Source of the DNA: an uncultured Saprospiraceae bacterium | GTDB taxonomy: Bacteria > Bacteroidota > Bacteroidia > Chitinophagales > Saprospiraceae | Assembly: GCA_938002705.1 (NCBI GenBank) | Contig: CALLAG010000283.1 | Location: 1-5,127 of the forward strand | DNA length: 5,127 nucleotides | Direction of reading: 5' to 3' | Shown here: positions 1-5,127 of the stretch, piece by piece | Layout of the letters: each line of letters begins with the position of its first letter | How positions within the stretch are numbered: the first letter of the stretch is position 1 | Notes under the pieces: generated by a model | What the model was told of the DNA's origin: nothing | Database searches by the model: none | What the model saw: the letters and a program-made list of their open reading frames with translations, nothing else | Translations under genes and position numbers: made by a program

Positions 1-85
1 TAATAGATAGAATACATTCGAAATATCTTCTATTGTCTAATTCTGTTTCCTCATCTGGTTTGATAAATTCAACGTGGCTGTGCAT
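1..85 (-). CDS. Possible N-terminus of an unidentified protein, cut by the window edge
   Basis: An ATG at 85 on the minus strand opens 28 codons that run off the left edge. An in-frame TAG lies nine codons upstream, so the ATG is the first possible ATG start in this frame. The visible peptide begins MHSHVEFIKPDEETELDNRR and is rich in charged residues, as expected for a soluble cytoplasmic protein; it has no signal peptide or membrane segment. A plus-strand frame over the same bases is also open, but its translation is Ser/Leu/Ile-rich and looks like a shadow. The 110-base gap from the DUF4230 gene and a candidate -7 element at 125-132 would suit a separately transcribed gene. I do not recognise the family, and 28 codons are too few for certainty. 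Confidence 0.42.
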   Translation of the reverse strand, partial: MHSHVEFIKPDEETELDNRRYFECILSI

Positions 86-124
86 TACAATATTTATGAG
101 ACTTAATGTCTAAAAATAAAGAAT

Positions 125-132
125 CAAACCTA
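125..132 (-). promoter_or_regulatory. Candidate Bacteroidota -7 promoter element (TAGGTTTG)
   Basis: On the minus strand the bases read TAGGTTTG, an exact match to the TAnnTTTG -7 consensus of Bacteroidota housekeeping promoters. It lies 39 bases before the ATG at 85, which would give a leader of roughly 30-35 bases. No TTG -33 element is visible at the expected distance upstream, and the spacer is very A+T-rich, so a chance match is quite possible. If real, it would drive the partial gene at the left edge independently of the operon before it. Confidence 0.3.
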
Positions 133-195
133 AAGCATAGGGCTAATTATTATATTACATAAAGTTGTAATTTCAAAATAAAGCTATACTATTGG

Positions 196-792
196 CTATC
201 CTTGCAGAACATTGTCTTCTATCACAAGTGTCCAGCCTGTCTTCTGCCACATATCAGATAGTAAGCTCATAATTTCTTGTTTTTGCTCGCGAGCTTTCTG
301 AAACAGGGGGCCCTGCTCTATATGAGTTGTCGCATACTCCTTTGCCCTTGCATTAATTTTGGTGAGATCCTCAGCACTGAATTCGTTAAACATGCTTTCT
401 TGCATATCATAGTAATCCAGATCGTGTTCTACATAAAGAATTTCGGGTTCTGGAAAATTCTTTATCTGGATAGTTCTCGTAGATTCATCGATGACGAAAT
501 CTACATTATCTAAGTCGTATCCTATAGATACTTTGGCTTTGACTCTTACCAGTGCCTTTTTTCTTAAGAGACTTACGTCTATATATTGATAGGCCTTGTA
601 ATCATAGATCTCTGATACTTCTCCCTCTACAGCGACCATCTTGAAGACTTTAGAGATCTTCTCCATCATGACCTGTGCAGATTCTATCTCCTGTGATCTA
701 AACATCTCTGACTTAAAACCCCAAAAGTATCCAACTGTAAGCATACCCGCCATGAGGAGTAGCGTAAGTATGATTTGATTTATCTTTTTCAT
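196..792 (-). CDS. DUF4230 domain protein, single-pass membrane-anchored
   Basis: This 198-residue protein belongs to the DUF4230 family, whose biochemical role is unknown. It starts with MKK followed by one hydrophobic helix at about residues 7-25. That predicts an inner-membrane anchor or uncleaved signal, with the rest on the periplasmic side. The family core runs from about residue 48 to 150. It opens with a KVFKMVAVEGEVSEIYDY stretch, followed by RKKALVRVKAKVSIGYDL (residues 78-95), which looks like alternating beta strands. A charged helical tail follows (about 141-182). The ATG overlaps the stop of the preceding DUF3108 gene in an ATGA arrangement, so translation is probably coupled and this is the last gene of a three-gene operon. 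No clear intrinsic terminator follows the TAG. The family assignment is from recognition of the sequence pattern; function is not inferable. Confidence 0.85.
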   Translation of the reverse strand: MKKINQIILTLLLMAGMLTVGYFWGFKSEMFRSQEIESAQVMMEKISKVFKMVAVEGEVSEIYDYKAYQYIDVSLLRKKALVRVKAKVSIGYDLDNVDFVIDESTRTIQIKNFPEPEILYVEHDLDYYDMQESMFNEFSAEDLTKINARAKEYATTHIEQGPLFQKAREQKQEIMSLLSDMWQKTGWTLVIEDNVLQG

Positions 793-1631
793 TTATAGAG
801 TTCTGTGAGTGTGGAAGTGTACTTAAGATTTTCTACAGATTTGAGTAGGACTTTTACCGACCCAAAACTTATGGGCGATTCTATCTGAATAGGAATTCTA
901 TTTCTATCAGAAGATACCCATACATCCATAACGTCACCTTCTTCAAAAACATAACCTGATATTAATTCTGGTTGTAGGTGTATGCATGCTATATGACCTA
1001 TAGATTTTATCTTTTTTCTTTCTAATCCTAAGTTATTAATATGTACATCAAATAATTCTTTGTCAAAAAATATTCTCAAATCTATATCCTCATTTACATC
1101 ATACACCTCATCAGGTAGCGATCGCAAGTAATAGATGGATGAGACCATATCCAGCACTCTATCCTCTAATGCAAACTCGAATGTCTTAGCCGTCTCCTTT
1201 GTTTTTCCAAAATATTCTGTGAGCTGATGATTATCTTGATCAAAAGATAAGCTGTCATATCTCTGATAATGCCCTTCCAGAATGTCTCTTCTAAAATTTA
1301 TCGGGATTAGATTGTCTTTGCTGACTCTACTCACATAGTGATCTCTTACCTTGAAGAATGAATCATAGCTCTCATAGCTGATCCCATCTACTGTAAGCTC
1401 ATAGTGGTCATCTTTTTCTATAGATGTAAATGTCACCTCACCTGCTGGCACCCATACAAACTTCCAATTATAATAGACCTTATACACTACCCGCTCACCA
1501 TCCTGAAAAGCGACTTCTGATACGGGTGTATCCTGAGCATATAAGCCATTACAGTATGAGCCAGCCATCAGTATACACGACACCATCATTAGATAATACA
1601 AGTACTTAATTATACTCTTACTGACTTCCAT
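789..1631 (-). CDS. DUF3108 domain protein, secreted (periplasmic)
   Basis: This 280-residue protein matches the DUF3108 family of exported Gram-negative proteins of unknown biochemical function. I chose the ATG at 1631: Lys5 and Lys9 then form a positive n-region before a hydrophobic core (about 10-29), with a likely signal-peptidase site after YAQ (residue 33). A longer reading from 1694 puts 21 extra residues before this signal peptide and looks wrong. The mature part opens with FQDGERVVYKVYYNWKFVW (residues 42-60), then a central DMVSSIYYLRSLP (161-173). It ends with VWVSSDRNRIPIQIESPI (237-254) and FGSVKVLL (256-263), the typical DUF3108 C-terminal signature. No lipobox is evident: the two cysteines in the leader are not in an L-x-G-C context. 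The start overlaps the preceding flippase-like gene by 22 bases and the stop overlaps the DUF4230 start by 4 bases, so all three are probably translated from one mRNA. Confidence 0.86.
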   Translation of the reverse strand: MEVSKSIIKYLYYLMMVSCILMAGSYCNGLYAQDTPVSEVAFQDGERVVYKVYYNWKFVWVPAGEVTFTSIEKDDHYELTVDGISYESYDSFFKVRDHYVSRVSKDNLIPINFRRDILEGHYQRYDSLSFDQDNHQLTEYFGKTKETAKTFEFALEDRVLDMVSSIYYLRSLPDEVYDVNEDIDLRIFFDKELFDVHINNLGLERKKIKSIGHIACIHLQPELISGYVFEEGDVMDVWVSSDRNRIPIQIESPISFGSVKVLLKSVENLKYTSTLTELYK

Positions 1632-2563
1632 ATATTCATTTTCATAAGGTAGACTAAGCCCAATAACGCAGGACATATAAGATTTATTACCCAAAGTAGC
1701 CCTGCTGCTATTATCGCCATAGGTATACTGTAAGATATCAATCCTAAAATAAATACTGCTATCTCACCTCGAGCAAGTAAGCCCATCATGGGTGGTAAGG
1801 GAATCGTAGACTGTATCAGGAATATGGTACCGATGGCTAGTATATTGTAGAATACGGATGAGGATAATCCCAAAAAACATAGCACTAACAGATACTGCAT
1901 ACCGTACACACCATACCGTAATAACGATAAGAAGAGCACTTGATTAAGCAAGCCTACTGATATGCTATGATCATTAATAAATTGTAAGTGCTTCTGATAA
2001 AAAGATGTAGATGACCAGTACGACAAGAGAGGTTGATGATTATAGTAAACCCATAACCCTACGGCAATAATTATAACATTTATAATAATAAGAAATGGTA
2101 GACCTATCTCTAATTCATTGACATTAATGACAAAAAAAATACCGGCGGCTAAGCCTAAAATTAGAGTTATCATATTCTGAGATATAGAGCATATGAACGA
2201 TGCATACACTGATACTTTCTTATCATCAGCATTGACTATAAGTAGTCTACCTATAAATTCTCCTACTCTGGCAGGTGTCAGTAAGCCACAAGTGATTCCA
2301 CACAGTATGGAGATACATGATTTGCTGAGGCTGAGCTTCGTGTAGTTATTCATGACGATTTGCCACTTTCTGGATTCCAATAACCAGTTAATAGGCATAA
2401 GTATAATGACTACCGCCATATAGTACCATCTCTGCGATAAATCATCAATACTGATAGTCTCGCCTATATCTGTCCAGTTATGCGATAGTGTGTACTTTCT
2501 TATAATATATACGAAGCCCAGTATTATGGCAACTTTGATGACAATATTTGATATCTTCTTCAT
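1610..2563 (-). CDS. Flippase-like integral membrane protein (LPG_synthase_TM / UPF0104 family)
   Basis: This is a 317-residue polytopic inner-membrane protein of the family named after the membrane domain of lysylphosphatidylglycerol synthase (MprF). It lacks the soluble aminoacyl-transferase domain of full MprF, so it should not make lysyl-PG; stand-alone members are usually described as flippase-like. Hydrophobic segments lie at roughly 7-22, 45-61, 84-95, 126-146, 155-173, 203-232, 238-256 and 268-305, suggesting about eight or more membrane passes. The family motif TPARVGEFIGR is at 96-106. The second motif, a proline-rich turn followed by GLLARGEIAVFIL, is at about 255-273. I chose the ATG at 2563 (MKK n-region before the first helix); an ATG at 2605 would add 14 residues. 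No Shine-Dalgarno site is seen. It is the first gene of the operon with DUF3108 and DUF4230, divergent from ruvC. The substrate is unknown. Confidence 0.84.
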   Translation of the reverse strand: MKKISNIVIKVAIILGFVYIIRKYTLSHNWTDIGETISIDDLSQRWYYMAVVIILMPINWLLESRKWQIVMNNYTKLSLSKSCISILCGITCGLLTPARVGEFIGRLLIVNADDKKVSVYASFICSISQNMITLILGLAAGIFFVINVNELEIGLPFLIIINVIIIAVGLWVYYNHQPLLSYWSSTSFYQKHLQFINDHSISVGLLNQVLFLSLLRYGVYGMQYLLVLCFLGLSSSVFYNILAIGTIFLIQSTIPLPPMMGLLARGEIAVFILGLISYSIPMAIIAAGLLWVINLICPALLGLVYLMKMNIWKSVRV

Positions 2564-2593
2564 GATAAGATGTGGACAGCTGCAAATAAACAA

Positions 2594-2627
2594 GATGTAG
2601 CCCACATTATGACTACATATAATGTAG
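2594..2627. repeat. Overlapping inverted repeats in the ruvC divergent spacer
   Basis: The spacer between the two divergent genes carries ATGTAG at 2595-2600 and again at 2622-2627, with the reverse complement CTACAT between them at 2613-2618. Overlapping these is a perfect 7-base inverted repeat, ACATTAT at 2604-2610 and ATAATGT at 2619-2625. The right-hand copies abut or overlap the candidate -7 element of ruvC. This would suit an operator for a dimeric regulator or simply a chance pattern in A+T-rich DNA; only the repeats themselves are observed. Confidence 0.3.
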
Positions 2628-2632
2628 ATTTG
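2625..2632 (+). promoter_or_regulatory. Candidate -7 promoter element of ruvC (TAGATTTG)
   Basis: TAGATTTG matches the Bacteroidota TAnnTTTG -7 consensus exactly. It ends 18 bases before the TTG start of ruvC, so transcription would begin about a dozen bases before the gene. There is no TTG at the -33 position (the sequence there is ACATTATG), so the promoter would be weak or factor-assisted. On the opposite strand a one-mismatch version (TTTATTTG, 2583-2590) lies 19 bases before the flippase-like gene and is a weaker candidate. Confidence 0.38.
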
Positions 2633-2650
2633 TAATATAACTACGATTGC

Positions 2651-3211
2651 TTGGCTAAAAATTCTAAAATAATAGGTGTAGACCCCGGGACCAATGTCTT
2701 AGGCTATGCCGTGATAGATTGTGAGCCCAGAGTACCCATAGTCAAGGATATCGGCGTCATTAAGTTAAGTGGATATAATGATCACTACACCAAGCTTAAG
2801 GAGATATACCTCCAGCTCCAAGAGATCATAGAAGTACACCTTCCAGGGCAGATGGCTATAGAGGCTCCTTTCTTTGGTAAGAATGTACAATCTATGCTTA
2901 AGCTGGGTAGGGCTCAAGGTGTATCCATGGCTGCTGCCATCACTATGGGGATAGATGTCATAGAATACTCTCCTAAGAAAATCAAACAAGCAATAACTGG
3001 TAATGGTAATTCTTCTAAAGAGCAGGTAGCCGCTATGCTTAAGCATAGACTTAAGTTTACTGTAAGCGAATATTATCTGGATGCTACTGATGCCCTCGCT
3101 GCTGCAGTATGTCACCATCAGCAGATATCTAATGGTCGCCAAATCTCTAAATCAGGTAATAGCTGGAAGAAGTTTATCGCAGAGAATCCACAACGGGTTA
3201 AGAAGTCATAG
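2651..3211 (+). CDS. ruvC: Crossover junction endodeoxyribonuclease RuvC
   Basis: RuvC is the dimeric resolvase that cuts Holliday junctions symmetrically, working with the RuvAB branch-migration motor in homologous recombination and repair. The four acidic residues that bind the catalytic metal are all present: Asp11 in GVDPGT, Glu71 in MAIEAPFFGKN, and Asp144 and Asp147 in LDATDALAAAVCHH. They align with E. coli D7, E66, D138 and D141. At 186 residues it is slightly longer than the E. coli protein (173) because of a basic C-terminal tail with SWKKFIAENP, a form I associate with Bacteroidota RuvC. The start is TTG: an in-frame TAA lies only six codons upstream, no ATG or GTG intervenes, and the first strand with Asp11 follows at once, so a later start would destroy the active site. 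ruvA and ruvB are not in the window. The 3' end overlaps the convergent HIT gene by 14 bases. Confidence 0.96.
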   Translation: MAKNSKIIGVDPGTNVLGYAVIDCEPRVPIVKDIGVIKLSGYNDHYTKLKEIYLQLQEIIEVHLPGQMAIEAPFFGKNVQSMLKLGRAQGVSMAAAITMGIDVIEYSPKKIKQAITGNGNSSKEQVAAMLKHRLKFTVSEYYLDATDALAAAVCHHQQISNGRQISKSGNSWKKFIAENPQRVKKS

Positions 3212-3605
3212 AAAGGAAAGCTCTTGAAATTTGCTGACTTAGAGCTACAAATTTTTCAGATGTCATCACTAATTTGTCCTTGGAGAAATCCATATCATGT
3301 AACTGATTAATGGGTATGAGGTGGACATGTGCATGAGGTACTTCTAATCCTATTACTGTCACTCCTATCCTATTACAAGGCACTATCGCCTTAATCGCTT
3401 TGGCGACTTGCTTAGAGAATACATGTAAGCCTGACAATGTCTCATCGTCAAGATCAAAAATATAATCCACTTCTACTTTTGGCACCACCAACGTATGTCC
3501 TTTACTTACGGGATTAATGTCGAGAAAGGCGTAGTAAGAATCGTTTTCTGCAACCTTATAAGAAGGGATGTCACCTGCAATAATCCGAGAGAATATACTT
3601 GACAT
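3198..3605 (-). CDS. HIT (histidine triad) family nucleotide hydrolase/transferase
   Basis: This 135-residue protein is a full-length HIT protein of the HINT-like branch, whose members hydrolyse nucleoside phosphoramidates or similar nucleotide conjugates in the cytoplasm. The N-terminal signature SIFSRIIAGDIPSYKVAE (residues 3-20) is followed by AFLDINPVSKGHTLVVPK (26-43). The histidine triad HAHVHLI sits at 91-97; the middle histidine, His93, is expected to be the nucleophile. The cysteines that bind zinc in some HINT proteins (CxxC-like near the start) are serines here (Ser3, Ser6), so no metal site is expected. It begins six bases after the greA stop and is almost certainly cotranscribed with it; this pairing is, to my knowledge, frequent in Bacteroidota. 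The natural substrate cannot be told from sequence. Its last 14 bases overlap the end of the convergent ruvC. Confidence 0.93.
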   Translation of the reverse strand: MSSIFSRIIAGDIPSYKVAENDSYYAFLDINPVSKGHTLVVPKVEVDYIFDLDDETLSGLHVFSKQVAKAIKAIVPCNRIGVTVIGLEVPHAHVHLIPINQLHDMDFSKDKLVMTSEKFVALSQQISRAFLSMTS

Positions 3606-3611
3606 ATGGCG

Positions 3612-4085
3612 CTATAAGGAAATATCTAATATCTCAAACTGCATAGCCCCGCCAGGAGTTACGATCTCTGCTTTCTCGCCTACCTTCTTACCTAATAAGC
3701 CCTTTCCGATAGGAGAATTGACAGATATTTTTTTCTCTCTGAGATTAGCTTCTGCTTCAGATACCAGCTGATAAGTGATCTCTTTATTCATCTTAAGGTT
3801 CTTGAGCTTGACTATAGATAGTATCGTGACTTGTGAGGTATCTAACTCGCTCTTGTCTATAACTCGTGCACTAGACATGGCCTTTTCTAACTCATTGATT
3901 TTGGCCTCCAGCATTCCTTGTGCATCTTTGGCAGCATCGTACTCAGCATTCTCAGAAAGATCGCCTTTCTCTCTTGCTTCAGCTATAGCAGCAGCGGCTT
4001 CTGACCTTCCTCTGGACTTTAGATCATCTAACTCAGCTCTTAGTTTATCATAGCCTTCCTGAGTCATATAAGAAAAAAGTGACAT
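3612..4085 (-). CDS. greA: Transcription elongation factor GreA
   Basis: GreA rescues backtracked RNA polymerase by reaching through the secondary channel and stimulating cleavage of the extruded RNA 3' end. The protein is 157 residues, the normal length. Residues 8-75 form the antiparallel coiled coil, with the tip signature GDLSENAEYDAAKDAQG at 41-57. Asp42 and Glu45 correspond to the catalytic tip acids D41 and E44 of E. coli GreA. The C-terminal FKBP-like domain includes NSPIGKGLLGKKVGE (123-137) and closes with FEILDISL. I kept the ATG at 4085 because the preceding SLFSYMTQEG matches the usual Bacteroidota GreA start; Met7 is an unlikely alternative. The HIT gene follows six bases downstream. 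Upstream, a strong terminator hairpin stands between it and the PorV-like gene, so greA probably needs its own promoter or read-through; I could not see a convincing promoter in the intervening bases. Confidence 0.97.
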   Translation of the reverse strand: MSLFSYMTQEGYDKLRAELDDLKSRGRSEAAAAIAEAREKGDLSENAEYDAAKDAQGMLEAKINELEKAMSSARVIDKSELDTSQVTILSIVKLKNLKMNKEITYQLVSEAEANLREKKISVNSPIGKGLLGKKVGEKAEIVTPGGAMQFEILDISL

Positions 4086-4104
4086 AAATAATTCTTTTGT
4101 ATGT

Positions 4105-4147
4105 GAATAAAAACAAAAACGTTCCCGTAAAAATACGGAAACGTTTT
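4105..4147 (-). terminator. Rho-independent terminator after the PorV/PorQ-family gene
   Basis: On the minus strand a 14-base arm AAAACGTTTCCGTA (4147-4134) is followed by a TTTT loop and the arm TACGGGAACGTTTT (4129-4116), then a U-rich tail (TGTTTTTATT, 4115-4106). All 14 positions pair in minus-strand RNA, with a single G·U wobble; in plus-strand RNA the same position is a C-A mismatch. That asymmetry supports a minus-strand function. The stem begins about 44 bases after the stop of the PorV-like gene and ends 30 bases before the greA ATG. It could instead act as an attenuator in a greA leader. Confidence 0.85.
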
Positions 4148-4191
4148 ATTATAGCTTTTGTAACAAGCAATGTATGCTAATAAGTTCCTTA

Positions 4192-5127
4192 CTAGAAAGA
4201 TAATCTTACTGAAACATTGTGTGTCCCTCTGAATGGATTAGTAGCTCTATAACCGTAATCCACACCTATTTTGTTATTAGTAGCAGAACTGAAAGGCAAT
4301 TCTATAGATGCTCCGAATGCTAATCCTGAATAGACATTAGCTCTCTCGCCTATCTCACCGAGCTCACTCTTATATGCTCCCCTCAATGTAAATCTCTCAT
4401 TAAATGTAAACTCTGCTCCTACTCCTAACTGATCTCTTGAGAATGCATTAGATGTAAAATTACCTATACCTCTTAACATAACTTTCTCACCAAAGTAAAA
4501 ATCATAACTGATTCCTATGTTAAGCATAGATGGTAATTCGAAGCCTTCAGCTCTTTGGTTAAAAGAAAGCTGAAATGTACCATCGCCTGGATTATCACCT
4601 TGGAATGATAGTCCCTCTCCACTGAATTTCATGGGAGACCCTACATTCCTTAATGATATACCTAATCGGAAATTGTCTTTCTCACCTGAGACATACTGTA
4701 CACCTGCATCTATTGCAAATCCGAAAGCACTCACATTAGGTAAGGATTCTGATATCGTTCTGAATAATATACCCACAGAAATCTTATTGTCATATGTATG
4801 GCTATAACCCAATCCAATATTAAAAAATGAAGGAGAGAAAGTCGCTCCTGTTCCTGCTGGACTATCCTCCGTCGTAACAGTATTTTCTCCAAAGTCTACA
4901 GCCATTAATGAAACCGCAAATGATCCATTAGAGCCTATCTTCTGACCATAACCGAATGCATTAAGATTAACACCTGATCCGTCATACAGTCTTGTACTAG
5001 ATAAGACAAGTTCTTTGCCACTTATCCTTCCTATTCCAGCTACATTAAGCCTCATCGCTTCTATACCCATTATAGAAGATGTATTTAATGTATGTAATCC
5101 TCCACTTCTTGCCCATGGGTTAAGTAG
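4192..5127 (-). CDS. PorV/PorQ-family outer membrane beta-barrel protein, 5' partial
   Basis: The frame is open from its stop to the last base of the window, giving 311 visible residues with the N-terminus missing. An internal ATG at 5070 is not the start: the codons before it read NPWARSGGLHTLNTSSIM, continuous with GIEAMRLNVAGIGR, a recognisable N-terminal segment of PorV/PorQ-type proteins. Repeated amphipathic strands with alternating aromatic and small residues fill the rest. The C-terminus (YGYRATNPFRGTHNVSVRLSF) ends in Phe, the usual last-strand signal for outer membrane insertion by the BAM complex. Family members are FadL-like barrels; PorV and PorQ are parts of the type IX secretion system that handle cargo with C-terminal signals. 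This protein looks like a family paralogue rather than the canonical PorV, so its exact role is uncertain. The missing part should hold the signal peptide and perhaps 30-60 residues. A strong terminator follows it. Confidence 0.85.
   Translation of the reverse strand, partial: LLNPWARSGGLHTLNTSSIMGIEAMRLNVAGIGRISGKELVLSSTRLYDGSGVNLNAFGYGQKIGSNGSFAVSLMAVDFGENTVTTEDSPAGTGATFSPSFFNIGLGYSHTYDNKISVGILFRTISESLPNVSAFGFAIDAGVQYVSGEKDNFRLGISLRNVGSPMKFSGEGLSFQGDNPGDGTFQLSFNQRAEGFELPSMLNIGISYDFYFGEKVMLRGIGNFTSNAFSRDQLGVGAEFTFNERFTLRGAYKSELGEIGERANVYSGLAFGASIELPFSSATNNKIGVDYGYRATNPFRGTHNVSVRLSF

Noticed and set aside
154..171. ATTACA/TGTAAT hairpin downstream of the DUF4230 gene
   Set aside because: The 6-base stem is almost all A-T, has a 6-base loop and no U-run after it on the minus strand, so it is not a convincing terminator.
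277..513. 78-codon open frame on the plus strand
   Set aside because: It lies wholly opposite the DUF4230 gene, has a Cys/Ile/Leu-rich composition without family features, and is a shadow of the real gene.
1610..2563. Full MprF lysyl-phosphatidylglycerol synthase
   Set aside because: At 317 residues only the membrane domain is present; there is no C-terminal aminoacyl-transferase domain, and the next gene is a secreted DUF3108 protein.
2765..3142. 125-codon open frame on the minus strand
   Set aside because: It is antisense to ruvC, whose full active site is present in the other strand; the antisense translation has no recognisable domain.
3219..3246. AGCTCT/AGAGCT inverted repeat near the end of ruvC
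   Set aside because: The arms are only six bases with a 16-base loop, lie inside the HIT coding sequence, and are not followed by a U-tract; chance is likely.
3568..4053. Two plus-strand open frames (3568-3771 and 3775-4053)
   Set aside because: Both are antisense to greA and the HIT gene start; their Ser/Ala/Leu-rich sequences are complements of the GreA coiled coil codons.
4148..4170. TATAAT with an upstream TTGCTT as a sigma-70-like greA promoter
   Set aside because: The spacing is 11 bases rather than about 17, the element abuts the terminator stem, and Bacteroidota promoters use a different consensus.

Overview
The window looks like ordinary chromosomal DNA of a member of the Bacteroidota. 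The evidence is a PorV/PorQ-family outer membrane protein, a greA–HIT gene pair, DUF4230 and RuvC proteins of the Bacteroidota type, A+T-rich sequence, a general lack of Shine-Dalgarno sites, and candidate TAnnTTTG-type -7 promoter elements. PorV/PorQ proteins suggest a lineage with type IX secretion, but the exact class cannot be fixed from this window.

Layout, left to right. Positions 1-85 hold the first 28 codons of a possible unidentified minus-strand gene that leaves the window. Positions 196-2563 hold a tightly packed minus-strand operon, transcribed right to left: a flippase-like integral membrane protein (LPG_synthase_TM/UPF0104 family), a secreted DUF3108 protein and a membrane-anchored DUF4230 protein. 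These genes overlap by 22 and 4 bases, which suggests translational coupling. Across an 87-base divergent spacer, ruvC (2651-3211) is the only substantial plus-strand gene; it encodes the Holliday-junction resolvase and uses a TTG start. It converges on, and overlaps by 14 bases, a minus-strand pair of a HIT-family nucleotide hydrolase and greA, the transcript-cleavage factor. Upstream of greA lies a strong intrinsic terminator that reads on the minus strand and most simply ends the last gene, a PorV/PorQ-family outer membrane beta-barrel. That barrel gene is cut by the right edge: its frame stays open to base 5127, so its true start lies outside.

Functionally there are three themes: an uncharacterised envelope operon, housekeeping DNA and RNA maintenance (ruvC, greA, HIT), and an outer membrane protein probably linked to type IX secretion. 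I found no mobile element, CRISPR array, RNA gene, defence system or clear sign of horizontal transfer. The points most worth following up are the overlapping three-gene envelope operon, the ATGTAG/CTACAT repeats between the divergent genes, and the hairpin sitting 19-32 bases before the greA start.
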